This document shows positions 51,251-60,587 of a stretch of 64,000 nucleotides of DNA, piece after piece; within the stretch, counting starts at the first letter, position 1, and each line of letters opens with the position of its first letter. The DNA is from an uncultured Porphyromonadaceae bacterium (GTDB lineage: Bacteria; Bacteroidota; Bacteroidia; Bacteroidales; Muribaculaceae), in NCBI GenBank assembly GCA_946553045.1, contig CAMNRO010000011.1, positions 1-64,000 on the forward strand, written 5' to 3'. The notes under the pieces are model-generated. The model saw only the letters and a program-made list of their open reading frames with translations. It did not search any database and was not told the DNA's origin. The translations under genes were made by a program, and so were the position numbers.

Positions 51251-52243
51251 TCAGTTTGTTTTTAGAAAGCCGGCTGTAGATTCTATGGCCCGGCTGAACG
51301 CCGTCGGTTGACCTTTTACAGTAATAAACAGATGGACAGCACCGTCAAACACCTCCCGACGCACATGCACGCCTGACTTTTTGAGGATTTGAAACATATC
51401 CTCGCCCTGAGCACAAAGAATGTCGCGCTCTGCGTTTATAATAAGGGTCGGAGGCAACAGAGCCAGCCTGGCCTCATCTGCGCACAAAGGCGATATCAGA
51501 GGTGTTTCAGGATTGCGATTCCCCACATAGGCACGGTTGAAAGCCTCCATAATCGTGCCGTCAAGACCATAACCTACGCTATATTCTTTCCATGAAGGGC
51601 TACCGTCATTCCACGCCCTCAGAACCGGGTAAAACAGAACAAGCGACTTGAGCGAGACAGGGCCAGGCACTTCTGTAAGTTTCAGAGCCGTGGCTATTGC
51701 AAGATTGCCACCGGCGCTATCACCGCCAATTGATACAGCCGCCGTATCCAGCCGATATCTGTCGGCATTGTCGCATATGAACGACAGTGCGTCCAGGCAA
51801 CAGTCAAGGGCTGCCGGGTAGGGATATTCCGGCGCAAGGGGATATTCAACAGCAAGAACTGCCATACCGGCCTCCAATGCAAGAGCGGCGCAAAAGGAAG
51901 AACAGCTGTTGATACTTCCGAAGCACCACCCTCCCCCATGCAGGTAGACCAGCACAGGCATATGACCGGTTCCACAAATCTCAGGACTATATAAGCGGTA
52001 TTTTCCATCTATATCTATAGCGGCAACCCCCTCCGGAAGTATCGGAGCCGCATTGCGCGAAGCTCTTACCCCTTCAAGCAGAGAGGTATTCCCCAAGATA
52101 GCCTCCCGAACGGCATATTCCTGCTGTGCCTGAAGGTTTTCAGGCATTTTTGCAATGAATTCGTCGGCCTCCTGCCTCATGGACTGCCCAAGGGCAATAA
52201 TATTTACCATAGAGGCCAATAATGTGACAAAAACTTTTCTCAT
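51251..52243 (-). CDS. Secreted alpha/beta hydrolase, HSL-like esterase
   Basis: This 330-residue protein has a probable signal peptide (VFVTLLASMVNIIALGQ). The hormone-sensitive-lipase group signatures are the oxyanion motif YLHGGGWCFGS near 99-109 and the nucleophile GGDSAGGNLA near 172-181, with a C-terminal Asp (NAERDILCAQGE) and His (DGAVHLF). It hydrolyses short acyl esters, possibly from polysaccharides. Its -7 TATCTTTGC lies at 52265-52257, so the mRNA leader is only about 7 bases long. Confidence 0.9.
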   Translation of the reverse strand: MRKVFVTLLASMVNIIALGQSMRQEADEFIAKMPENLQAQQEYAVREAILGNTSLLEGVRASRNAAPILPEGVAAIDIDGKYRLYSPEICGTGHMPVLVYLHGGGWCFGSINSCSSFCAALALEAGMAVLAVEYPLAPEYPYPAALDCCLDALSFICDNADRYRLDTAAVSIGGDSAGGNLAIATALKLTEVPGPVSLKSLVLFYPVLRAWNDGSPSWKEYSVGYGLDGTIMEAFNRAYVGNRNPETPLISPLCADEARLALLPPTLIINAERDILCAQGEDMFQILKKSGVHVRREVFDGAVHLFITVKGQPTAFSRAIESTAGFLKTN

Positions 52244-52592
52244 CAGACATTTTTTTGCAAAGATAGCGATTTACCGCTTACTGCAAAGTCGCAGAAAAAT
52301 TGTAACTTTGCATGCAAATACGGCGCAAGAAGTTGTAAAAAATAATTCTGCAGAGCATTAGTATGCTTACATCTTCTGTCGAATCCGTTCTTGGAGTTTG
52401 TTTAATATCCACATAGGTTTCCACACATAAGATTCACTTGACAAGACTTTTACACATGTAGTATCATCCTGCTCTAACGAGCTTTTTAAAACTTTTACAT
52501 ATTAATCACTCTCAATCCTGCGCAGGGTTCACTGCGCAGGGCAGTCATAGCGACGCAACTGCGAAAACTCATAAAATCAAAACACAAGATAT
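52244..52592. other. Divergent promoter region, esterase / APC permease
   Basis: It contains TATCTTTGC (52265-52257, minus) for the esterase and TAACTTTGC (52303-52311, plus), a probable promoter for the permease, leaving a leader of about 280 bases. In the leader, CCTGCGCAG (52517-52525) and CTGCGCAGG (52532-52540) form a perfect 9-bp stem with a 6-base loop. No coding frame is seen. Confidence 0.55.
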
Positions 52593-53981
52593 ATGCTAAC
52601 AACAGGAAAACTTGGATTCTGGGGTCTTACAGCCCTCGTTTTCGGGCTTATGGTAGGTGTCGGAATCTACAATCTTCCCCAGAACATGGCAGCTGCCGCC
52701 TCGCCAGTATCCGTATTTCTCGCATGGATAATTACAGCCGCCGGCATTCTGCCGCTGGTTCTGGCCTTCAAATGGCTCAGCGACAGATATCCGCAATACA
52801 ATGCCGGCATCTACCAGTATGCACAGGCGGGATTCGGAAATTATATAGGATTCAACATCGCATGGGGCTACTGGCTCTGCACTGCATTCTCGAATGTTGC
52901 CTACGGCGTAATGCTCAACGACTCGTTCGGCGCATTTTTTCCTGCCCTGCTCAATCACGGCTGGGAGACCGTCGTCTTTGGCTCCGCTCTGATCTGGCTG
53001 ATGTATTTTATCGTCGCCCGAGGACTTAAGACAGCCAAAGTCATCAACACGCTTCTGGCAGTGGTGAAAGTGGTTATGCTCATATTTATAATCATAGCCT
53101 TCGTTCTCCTGTTCAAAATCGATACGTTCTGCTACGACCTCTCTGAGTTCTCCGAATCGGCCGGGCCCGTCGGCGAGCAGATAAAGTCGACCATGATGGT
53201 CACACTATTCTGCTTTTTCGGAGTAGAAGGTGCTGTAATGATGTCGGCCAGAGCAAAAAAAGCTTCAGATGTCGGAAAAGCCGGAATTGCCGGATTCGGC
53301 ATATCTCTGGTTCTGTATATGGCTGTATCTCTGCTGTGCTACGGTTTGCTGAGCAGAGCTGCCCTCGCAGAGCTTCCCGACCCCTCGATAGCATACATTC
53401 TCAAAGAAACATGTGGAGCATGGGCATACTGGTTTGTGATAGGCGCCGTGATTGTCTCCCTCCTCGGCGGCTGGGTTGCATGGACGCTCGTTGTCGCGCA
53501 GGTGCCTTACGAAGCGGCCCTGGTCGGTATCCTGCCTCCGTCATTCAAAAAGACCAACGACAAAGGCATGCCGACATTCGGGCTTGTCGCCTCAAGCATT
53601 GTGATGGAGCTATTCCTGCTTCTGGTTGTAACGGCCGACGACGTATATCTTGCCGCCCTCCATATCACAGGGCTTATGGTAATACCGTGTTATCTTTTCA
53701 CCGGCCTCTTCCTTCTCAAGAAAGCCGACAGCCTGCGAATTAAAACCATAGCGGCCATCACCACCGCTTTTTGCCTGTGGATGGCCTATGCCGGAGGGCT
53801 GCTCGGTATGTTCATGACCTCCGTATTTTATCTTACCGGAATCGGGTTCTATATAAAAGCCCGCAAGAGTGTCACAGACCAGTCTCACACTATCTTTACA
53901 AAGAAAGAAAAATGGCTGCTCTACGCCCTCGTCATAGCCTCTGCCGTCACTTTGGTTATACTATACAAGCAATTCACATAA
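52593..53981 (+). CDS. APC-family amino acid permease / antiporter
   Basis: This 462-residue protein has about 12-13 hydrophobic segments. The helix-1 motif GLMVGVGIYNLPQNMAAAAS near 18-37 is the unwound substrate-binding part of APC transporters, and SDRYPQYNAGIYQYAQAGFG follows helix 2. The sequence fits the basic amino acid/polyamine antiporter group (such as arginine/ornithine exchangers), but substrate specificity is uncertain. It is monocistronic with a long leader and convergent with the AraC gene. Confidence 0.88.
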   Translation: MLTTGKLGFWGLTALVFGLMVGVGIYNLPQNMAAAASPVSVFLAWIITAAGILPLVLAFKWLSDRYPQYNAGIYQYAQAGFGNYIGFNIAWGYWLCTAFSNVAYGVMLNDSFGAFFPALLNHGWETVVFGSALIWLMYFIVARGLKTAKVINTLLAVVKVVMLIFIIIAFVLLFKIDTFCYDLSEFSESAGPVGEQIKSTMMVTLFCFFGVEGAVMMSARAKKASDVGKAGIAGFGISLVLYMAVSLLCYGLLSRAALAELPDPSIAYILKETCGAWAYWFVIGAVIVSLLGGWVAWTLVVAQVPYEAALVGILPPSFKKTNDKGMPTFGLVASSIVMELFLLLVVTADDVYLAALHITGLMVIPCYLFTGLFLLKKADSLRIKTIAAITTAFCLWMAYAGGLLGMFMTSVFYLTGIGFYIKARKSVTDQSHTIFTKKEKWLLYALVIASAVTLVILYKQFT

Positions 53982-54002
53982 AATCTGCGACCCGGCTCTT
54001 GC

Positions 54003-54914
54003 CTAATTCGACACTGTGCGATATTCCTGAGGCGTTACACCTGTCATTTTCTTGAATACCCGCGTGAGATGATGCGGGTATCTGAAACCAAGCTCATAGG
54101 CTATCGCTGTTATGTTCTTGTCTTTTTCGGAAAGAAGAATTTTGGCAAGCTCAATCACATGGCTCTGAATATACTCCTGGGCTGTCTTTCCGGTCTCACG
54201 CTTGATGAGGTCACTGAAATAATTGGCCGACAGACACATTTCGCTTGCGCACGACTGCACGGTCGGGATTCCGCATTCGCTCTGGCGGTCATTGTCGAAA
54301 TAATCTCGCAGATATGAGTCCAGACGGCTTATAACACTGTGGTTATACACCTCGCGAGTAATAAACTGGCGTTCATAGAACCTTTCGCAATGATCGAGCA
54401 TCGTTTCTATACGCGAACATACAATTTTCTTGGTATGCTTGTCTATGCACAACTCGAGTTCGGCCTTGATATCTCTGAAACAGCCAAGAATAATGCTTTT
54501 TTCCTTGTCCGACATATGGAGCGCCTCATTTGAGTCGTATGAGAAAAAGGAATATCCGCCTATCAGCCGCGCCAATGGAGTGCCATACATAAAATCGGGG
54601 TGTATCAGAAGAATCTGACCTTTATATAAAGGGGTATCCATATCACGACCGCCAATACCTATTACCTGTCCCGGCGATACAAACAGCAACGTGCCGGCCT
54701 GATAATCGTATCTGCTGCGGCCGTATTTCATTTCACCACATTCAAGTTCCTTATACATAACACAATAAAGATTGGTCTGTATAAGACCTCCTGGATATGG
54801 GCCATAATCGGCAAAATCAGCTATACTCACCAGCGGATGCATAACATCGACACCGAAAAACCGACAGTAATCCGCCACGCTCTCAAGATTGTATTTCTTT
54901 TCCATATTCTGCAA
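54003..54914 (-). CDS. AraC-family transcriptional regulator
   Basis: This 303-residue protein has an N-terminal ligand or cupin-like region (DYQAGTLLFVSPGQVIGI) and a C-terminal AraC DNA-binding domain with two helix-turn-helix units: CASEMCLSANYFSDLIKRET and ITAIAYELGFRYPHHLTRVF, followed by KKMTGVTPQEYR. The gene diverges from the cupin-CMD operon at 55049, which it most likely controls. Confidence 0.93.
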   Translation of the reverse strand: MQNMEKKYNLESVADYCRFFGVDVMHPLVSIADFADYGPYPGGLIQTNLYCVMYKELECGEMKYGRSRYDYQAGTLLFVSPGQVIGIGGRDMDTPLYKGQILLIHPDFMYGTPLARLIGGYSFFSYDSNEALHMSDKEKSIILGCFRDIKAELELCIDKHTKKIVCSRIETMLDHCERFYERQFITREVYNHSVISRLDSYLRDYFDNDRQSECGIPTVQSCASEMCLSANYFSDLIKRETGKTAQEYIQSHVIELAKILLSEKDKNITAIAYELGFRYPHHLTRVFKKMTGVTPQEYRTVSN

Positions 54915-55016
54915 ATATAATCATTATAATCCACATCGCGAGATACTACTGCAATGATAGTGGATTATGGTTATAACATCGTTGATTTGTCTATTTAATC
55001 AGGGAATATACCATTT

Positions 55017-55025
55017 TAATTTTGC
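55017..55025 (+). promoter_or_regulatory. -7 promoter element of the cupin-CMD operon
   Basis: TAATTTTGC at 55017-55025 is a perfect -7. It excludes the TTG at 55022 as start codon of the downstream gene. Confidence 0.65.
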
Positions 55026-55048
55026 AGCGTCTAACCAAACTATATAAT

Positions 55049-56182
55049 GTGAAATTAAAATACTCAATAATTGCAATAATGGCTTTAACAGCTTCATTCA
55101 CTACAACGGCACAGCAATTCGAACAACCGTATCCAATCGGCGACGCCATGACCGGCAATCCCAATTTCACAGGAACCGCCTATCTCAGTCCGCTTTCGGA
55201 AGCAGAAGGACTCAATGTGCCGATGTTCAACGTCACATTCGAACCGGCATGCCGCAACTTCTGGCATCGCCATTCGGGAGGGCAGATACTTATCGCGACC
55301 GCCGGAACAGGCTATTATCAGGAAAAAGGCAAACCGGCACGCCGTCTTTTCCCGGGCGACATCGTTGAAATCGCACCAGACGTCGAGCACTGGCATGGAG
55401 CGGCTCCCGACAGCTGGTTCGCTCATATAACCATTGAATGCAATCCGGGAAACAACGAAGTAACATGGCTGACGCCTGTCGAAGACAATGAATATATCCA
55501 GTCCACCGAGGCTGCCTCCGAAAAATATGCCCTGGACAACAAGGTGCTGTCTCCGCGACAGCAGGCCATAGTCGCTATCGGCTCATGCGCCGGACGCGGC
55601 GACCTTGCTCTTCTGGGAAATGCTCTTGAGGAAGGGCTCGCAGCCGGAATGACAGTGAACGAGATAAAGGAAATTCTCATACAGACCTACGCCTATGCCG
55701 GATTTCCACGCTCGCTGCGTGCGTTGGAGACATTCATGTCCGTACTCGACCGGCGCCGTGAAGCCGGAATCGAAGACACTCCCGGCCCCGAGTCCACCGC
55801 AGTAAACGATATGACAGATGCAGCCAAATACGCCCTTGGCCGAAAGAATCTGGCCGAACTTTCAGGTATTCCGGCAGACGCCCCCGCAGTCGGATTTGCA
55901 AAATTCGCCCCCGTGATTGAAAAATTCCTGAAAGAGCACCTCTTCGCCGATATATTCGCCCGCGACCTGCTTTCATGGCAAGACAGGGAGCTGGCCACAG
56001 TATCGATTATCGTCGGTGTCGGCGGTGTCGAACCAATGGCAGCCTCACATATGGCCATATGCCTCCATCAAGGCCTGACAACAGACCAACTTACTGCCCT
56101 GCTGAACATAGTCGAGAACACACTCGGACCAAAATACTCCGAGCCATTGCGTCCGACCGTCGAGAATATGAAGAAAAGCTGA
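55049..56182 (+). CDS. Cupin plus carboxymuconolactone decarboxylase-like protein
   Basis: This protein has 377 residues from GTG 55049, which opens a signal peptide (VKLKYSIIAIMALTASFTTT). A cupin domain comes first (FWHRHSGGQILIATAGTGYY and VEIAPDVEHWHG, with metal His residues), then two carboxymuconolactone decarboxylase-type modules: LSPRQQAIVAIGSCAGRGDL with EIKEILIQTYAYAGFPRSLR, and SWQDRELATVSIIVGVGGVE. The AhpD-type CxxC pair is absent. Secreted proteins of this type have no firm function. It is the first gene of an operon with an acetyltransferase and an alpha/beta hydrolase. Confidence 0.82.
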   Translation: MKLKYSIIAIMALTASFTTTAQQFEQPYPIGDAMTGNPNFTGTAYLSPLSEAEGLNVPMFNVTFEPACRNFWHRHSGGQILIATAGTGYYQEKGKPARRLFPGDIVEIAPDVEHWHGAAPDSWFAHITIECNPGNNEVTWLTPVEDNEYIQSTEAASEKYALDNKVLSPRQQAIVAIGSCAGRGDLALLGNALEEGLAAGMTVNEIKEILIQTYAYAGFPRSLRALETFMSVLDRRREAGIEDTPGPESTAVNDMTDAAKYALGRKNLAELSGIPADAPAVGFAKFAPVIEKFLKEHLFADIFARDLLSWQDRELATVSIIVGVGGVEPMAASHMAICLHQGLTTDQLTALLNIVENTLGPKYSEPLRPTVENMKKS

Positions 56183-56201
56183 TAGCTCTAAGGTATAAAT
56201 T

Positions 56202-56771
56202 ATGACTGAAAAAGAATTTTTACAATACGCCTCGGGCGGGAACACTATTAAGGCCGGCTCTGCCGAACATGCCGTGATGCACGCTCTCAGCCAACAGGCC
56301 TTGATGATAACAACTCGGATAAACGGCTCCTATCATAAACCCGACGAAATCCGCCAACTCATGTCGGAACTTACAGGCCGCCAACTTGATGACAGCTTCG
56401 GCATGTTCCCGCCATTCTACACCGACTGCGGCCGCAACATATCAATCGGAAAACGCACTTTCATAAATATGGGGTGCACATTCCAGGACTGGGGCGGCAT
56501 AGAAATCGGCGACGACTGCCTGATAGGTCATAACTGCACGATATGCACAGTCAACCACTCACAGAATCCCTACAACAGAGGCGACATGGCATGCTCTCCC
56601 GTCAAAATCGGTAACCGCGTATGGATTGGCGCCAATGTCACCATTCTGCCCGGAGTATCTGTAGGTGACGGCGCGATAATAGCCGCCGGAGCCGTCGTCA
56701 ATAAGAATGTAGAACCCGACACCATCGCCGGCGGCGTTCCGGCACGAACCATCAAGAAAATCGCCTATTGA
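56202..56771 (+). CDS. Maltose/galactoside O-acetyltransferase-like protein
   Basis: This 189-residue hexapeptide-repeat acetyltransferase of the LacA/Maa/NodL group has PPFYTDCGRNISIGKRTFIN near 70-89, IGHNCTICTVNHSQNPYNRG with the catalytic His near 118, VWIGANVTILPGVSVGDGAI and GGVPARTIKKI. It acetylates sugar hydroxyls with acetyl-CoA. It lies between the cupin-CMD gene (19-base gap) and the hydrolase (4-base gap). Confidence 0.92.
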   Translation: MTEKEFLQYASGGNTIKAGSAEHAVMHALSQQALMITTRINGSYHKPDEIRQLMSELTGRQLDDSFGMFPPFYTDCGRNISIGKRTFINMGCTFQDWGGIEIGDDCLIGHNCTICTVNHSQNPYNRGDMACSPVKIGNRVWIGANVTILPGVSVGDGAIIAAGAVVNKNVEPDTIAGGVPARTIKKIAY

Positions 56772-56775
56772 AAAT

Positions 56776-57768
56776 ATGGAAAAACTCACTCTTACAACCA
56801 AATGGGATAAGACATTCCCTAAAAGCGACAGCGTGGAACACTGCAAAGTGACATTTCCCAACCGCTACGGTATAACACTGGCAGCCGACATGTACAGACC
56901 GAAAGAAACGGGAAAACCACTTCCGGCTATAGCCGTTTGCGGACCTTTCGGAGCTGTCAAGGAGCAGGCTGCGGGCCTCTATGCGCAAAAGATGGCCGAA
57001 CGCGGCTTCATAACACTGGCATTTGACCCGTCGTTTACGGGAGAGAGCGGAGGCCAGCCCCGCTATATGACTTCGCCCGACATAAACACAGAAGATTTCT
57101 GTGCCGCCGTAGACTTTCTTGTCACACGCCCTGATGTGAATCCCGAAGCTGTCGGCATCATAGGCATATGCGGCTGGGGAGGCCTCGCCATCAACGCAGC
57201 AGCCGCCGACCCAAGAATCAAAGCCACAGTAGCGTCTACGATGTACGACATGAGCCGAGTTACTGCCAACGGATATTTCGACGCCGCTGACAGCCCCGAG
57301 GCCCGCAACGAAATGCGGCGCTCACTCGCAGCCAGGCGCACAGAAGATTTCCGTATCGGAACGCCCGCACTCGGAGGAGGTGTTCCCGATGAATTGCCGT
57401 CGGATGCACCTCAGTTCCTCAAAGATTACTTCGATTATTACAAAACCGAACGGGGCTATCACCCGCGTTCACTCAATTCAAACGGAGGACGCAATGCAAC
57501 CTCGGCCATTCCATGGATAAACTTTCCACTGATGAGCCGCGCTTCCGAAATCGAGAATGCAGTCATGATAATACACGGCGAAAAGGCACATTCCTTTTAC
57601 TTCGGCAGCGACGCATACAAAAAACTCACCATAACACCGGGAGCGTGCAACAATAAATTATTCATGGTCATACCGGGAGCCAATCACACTGACCTCTACG
57701 ACCGAACCGACATAATCCCCTTTGCCGCCATAGAAACATTCTTTGACGAGCACCTAAATCAAAAATAG
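56776..57768 (+). CDS. Alpha/beta hydrolase with Cys at the nucleophile elbow
   Basis: This 330-residue cytoplasmic protein has an alpha/beta-hydrolase fold with VGIIGICGWGGLAINAAAAD near 126-145, where Cys132 occupies the nucleophile site, as in the YcjY/DLH-like group. The catalytic His is in IPGANHTDLYD near 301-311. Substrate is unknown. It is last in the AraC-linked operon, and its 3' end overlaps the convergent PAP2 gene by 10 bases. Confidence 0.85.
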   Translation: MEKLTLTTKWDKTFPKSDSVEHCKVTFPNRYGITLAADMYRPKETGKPLPAIAVCGPFGAVKEQAAGLYAQKMAERGFITLAFDPSFTGESGGQPRYMTSPDINTEDFCAAVDFLVTRPDVNPEAVGIIGICGWGGLAINAAAADPRIKATVASTMYDMSRVTANGYFDAADSPEARNEMRRSLAARRTEDFRIGTPALGGGVPDELPSDAPQFLKDYFDYYKTERGYHPRSLNSNGGRNATSAIPWINFPLMSRASEIENAVMIIHGEKAHSFYFGSDAYKKLTITPGACNNKLFMVIPGANHTDLYDRTDIIPFAAIETFFDEHLNQK

Positions 57769-58700
57769 GCGACAGAACCGAGCCCGGCTGTAAATGCCGA
57801 TACGGATCGCGGCTGACTCTGGAAACGATAGCCGATGCTACCTCTGACAGCAAATCGATTGGTCAGACGCCAGCTGAGAGCAATGTCGCAGTCCGCTTCG
57901 AACGCATACCGTCCGGCGCAGTAGCCAGGTGTTCTCTGAAGGCGCACTGCACCAAACTGCGCAGATGGCTCAAGGGCAAGACAATCAACAGGCAATACAA
58001 AATGACCCATCACTCCGGCTGTGGCGCCATAGGTATTAAACGGCTCTGCCATCATTCCTTGATTCTTTACGGGCGACGACGATGTCCTCAGCGACATAAC
58101 GGCGCCCCAATGTTCTGCTATAGGCAGCTGACCGCGAAAAACAATACCGAAGCCGGTGCACACCTCTTCGCCGGGAGTGTAGATAGCTTCACTCATCACG
58201 GCAAAACCAGGCCTGAAATTATTATAGCAGGAAAGAGGGCGACCGTTTCTATGAAAAATACGGCGGGTAAGCCAATAACACATCTCGGCGGAAGCTATGC
58301 CGACTGCAGCGCCCCATACGACATCGGAGCCATAATGACGCCTCGCCCTTATGCGCTGCAATCCGACTGCCGAGGCAAGAGTCTGAGCGCCGACACTCCA
58401 CCACGGAGAATATCGGTATAATTCGCGCGACACGACCGATGAGGCGGCAAAAGCCCATGAAGTGTGCCGCGACGGAAAAGAGTTGTTACCGCTCCAGTCG
58501 GGGCGCATTTCATGCACCGCACCCTTCAGCAACTCGGTAAATGCCGCATTCACAGCCATCGACGAAGCTGCTGCCGCAACAATCTCCGACGGCTTCCGCT
58601 CTTTTTGCGACACGCTGTCTGGCTCGTACGCATAAGCGCCACAAGGCAAAAGCACAACAACTGCTGCTATTATATATCTTATAACTTGCTTTATCACCAT
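57759..58700 (-). CDS. PAP2-family phosphatase with C-terminal beta domain
   Basis: This 313-residue protein has a signal peptide (VVVLLPCGAYA). The phosphatidic acid phosphatase 2 motifs are reduced but visible: KGAVHEMRPDW, then SFPSRHTSWAFA (second motif), then ARRHYGSDVVWGAAVGI (third motif with catalytic His). From about residue 160 the sequence alternates like an outer-membrane beta barrel and ends AYF. A lipid phosphatase attached to a barrel is a Bacteroidetes arrangement. The -7 TAACTTTGC (58715-58707) lies so close to the ATG that the mRNA should be almost leaderless. Confidence 0.85.
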   Translation of the reverse strand: MVIKQVIRYIIAAVVVLLPCGAYAYEPDSVSQKERKPSEIVAAAASSMAVNAAFTELLKGAVHEMRPDWSGNNSFPSRHTSWAFAASSVVSRELYRYSPWWSVGAQTLASAVGLQRIRARRHYGSDVVWGAAVGIASAEMCYWLTRRIFHRNGRPLSCYNNFRPGFAVMSEAIYTPGEEVCTGFGIVFRGQLPIAEHWGAVMSLRTSSSPVKNQGMMAEPFNTYGATAGVMGHFVLPVDCLALEPSAQFGAVRLQRTPGYCAGRYAFEADCDIALSWRLTNRFAVRGSIGYRFQSQPRSVSAFTAGLGSVAYF

Positions 58701-58800
58701 CGTCCTGCAAAGTTAGGATTTTTCTGTATTAAAAGCACATTATGAGACAGCTTCCAGCACCCTCAAAGAGCACAATAACGTTTTTTGACATTCCGGCAAA

Positions 58801-58832
58801 TTGGAAGTATGGTATTTTTTTAGTAATTTTGC
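58801..58832 (+). promoter_or_regulatory. recJ promoter
   Basis: -33-like TTG at 58801-58803, 20 bp, then -7 TAATTTTGC at 58824-58832. The RNA start would lie within TGCGCA-N5-TGCGCA (58830-58846). Confidence 0.6.
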
Positions 58833-58850
58833 GCAAAACATGCGCATATT

Positions 58851-60581
58851 ATGACCCGCAAATGGAACTATCCCACGATGTCGTCTGAAGAGCAGCGACT
58901 CGGCGCCGAACTTGCACGGCGCTTTGCAAACTGTGCGCCTATAGCCGACCTCCTGGTGCAACGTGGCATTACTACCATCGCTGCCGCCGAACAGTTCTTC
59001 CACCCCTCGCTTCGCGACCTTCACGACCCCTTCCTGATGCAGGATATGGATAAAGCCGTGGAGCGCCTAAACCGCGCGATGGGATCTAAGGAAAAAATAA
59101 TGGTCTATGGCGACTACGACGTCGACGGCACAACAGCCGTCGCTCTTGTCTACCGCTATCTCCAGAATTTCTACTCCGAGCTCGATTATTATATCCCGAC
59201 TCGATACGACGAAGGCTACGGCATATCACGCAAAAGCATTGACTATGTAGCCGAGCAGGGTGTGACACTCGTCATAATACTCGACTGCGGAATCAAGGCT
59301 ATCGACGAAATCAAATATGCAGCAGAACGAGGCATCGACTTCATTATCTGCGACCACCATGTGCCTGACGATGAACTGCCGCCGGCCGTAGCAATTCTCA
59401 ACCCCAAGCTCGAAAGTTCAACCTACCCCTGCCCTCATCTGTCGGGCTGCGGTGTGGGCTATAAATTCATGCAGGCCTTCTCGATAAGCAACGGCATACC
59501 TACAGCCGAACTCGAGAGCATGCTCGACCTTGTGGCCGTGAGCATTGCCGCCGACATCGTGCCGATGATCGACGAAAACCGCACCATGGCATACATGGGT
59601 CTTAAGCGTCTGAACACCAACCCCAACCTCGGGTTGCGCGCCATTATCCGAACCTGCGGCCTCGGCGGCAAAGAAATCAGCATCAGCGATGTGGTATTCA
59701 AAATAGGCCCGCGTATCAACGCATCGGGGCGCATGCAGAGCGGCAGCGAAGCCGTCGAGCTTCTTGTTGCCCGCGACACCAAGGAAGCCGCCCGCAAAAG
59801 CCTTGAGATAGACCAGTATAATAAAGACCGCAAGGAGCTCGACAAACGAATCACCGAAGAGGCCAACACTATCCTCGACTCCCGCGGCGAAACGCACTCG
59901 CCCAAGAAGTCTATTGTCATCTACAACAAGGACTGGCACAAGGGCATTATCGGAATTGTAGCCTCACGCCTCACCGAGCTATACTACAAACCTTCGGTTG
60001 TCCTTACTTTCTCTAACGGCCTGGCGACGGGCTCGTCGCGCTCTGTGCAGGGCTTCGACATCTACAAAGCCGTCGAATCCACGCGCGACCTCCTCGAAAA
60101 CTTCGGAGGCCATGCATATGCCGTCGGCCTCTCTATGAAAGAGGAAAACATACCGGAGTTTACACGGCGCTTCGAGGAATATGTGGCGGCAAACATACTG
60201 CCCGAGCAGCTCACGCCCCAGATAGACATCGACGCATTCCTCACGTTCTCGGACATCACGCCAGAACTCGTGTCCACTCTTCGCCTCTTCAACCCCTACG
60301 GTCCAGGCAACCGAAAGCCGACATTCTGCACGCGCCGCGTCAAAGACTTCGGCACAAGCAAACTTGTAGGCCGCAATCTCGAGCACATCAAGCTCGAACT
60401 CGTCGACGACACTTCGGGCCGGGTTGTCAATGGCATAGCCTTCAATATGGCATCATACTTCGACCATATCCACTCGGGCAAGCCATTCAACATCTGCTAT
60501 ACAATCGAGGAAAACCAGCATCAGAACGCCACTTCGTGCGTACAGTTGCTCGTCAAACAAATACGCGCCGACCTCGAATAG
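58851..60581 (+). CDS. recJ: Single-stranded-DNA-specific exonuclease RecJ
   Basis: This 576-residue 5'-3' ssDNA exonuclease of the DHH family has VYGDYDVDGTTAVALVYRYL near 84-103, DCGIKAID, and ICDHHVPDDELPPAVAILNP (DHH) near 165-184, then GVGYKFMQ. The C-terminal half contains DHHA1 (GIIGIVASRLTELYYKPSVV, then GSSRSVQGFDIY, then FGGHAYAVGLSM) and an OB-type region. It works with RecQ in RecFOR recombination; recQ starts 6 bases downstream. Confidence 0.96.
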   Translation: MTRKWNYPTMSSEEQRLGAELARRFANCAPIADLLVQRGITTIAAAEQFFHPSLRDLHDPFLMQDMDKAVERLNRAMGSKEKIMVYGDYDVDGTTAVALVYRYLQNFYSELDYYIPTRYDEGYGISRKSIDYVAEQGVTLVIILDCGIKAIDEIKYAAERGIDFIICDHHVPDDELPPAVAILNPKLESSTYPCPHLSGCGVGYKFMQAFSISNGIPTAELESMLDLVAVSIAADIVPMIDENRTMAYMGLKRLNTNPNLGLRAIIRTCGLGGKEISISDVVFKIGPRINASGRMQSGSEAVELLVARDTKEAARKSLEIDQYNKDRKELDKRITEEANTILDSRGETHSPKKSIVIYNKDWHKGIIGIVASRLTELYYKPSVVLTFSNGLATGSSRSVQGFDIYKAVESTRDLLENFGGHAYAVGLSMKEENIPEFTRRFEEYVAANILPEQLTPQIDIDAFLTFSDITPELVSTLRLFNPYGPGNRKPTFCTRRVKDFGTSKLVGRNLEHIKLELVDDTSGRVVNGIAFNMASYFDHIHSGKPFNICYTIEENQHQNATSCVQLLVKQIRADLE

Positions 60582-60587
60582 GCCATC

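Noticed and set aside
51242-51258. GGGAGTAGCTCAGTTTG, like the 5' end of a tRNA gene
   Set aside because: Only about 17 bases match, no anticodon or T-arm follows, and it overlaps the end of the esterase gene; probably chance.
58830-58846. TGCGCA-N5-TGCGCA at the recJ promoter, resembling the rtcB operator
   Set aside because: The two TGCGCA cores start 11 bp apart, not 13 as in both rtcB sites, and the flanking bases differ, so it is unlikely to be the same binding site.
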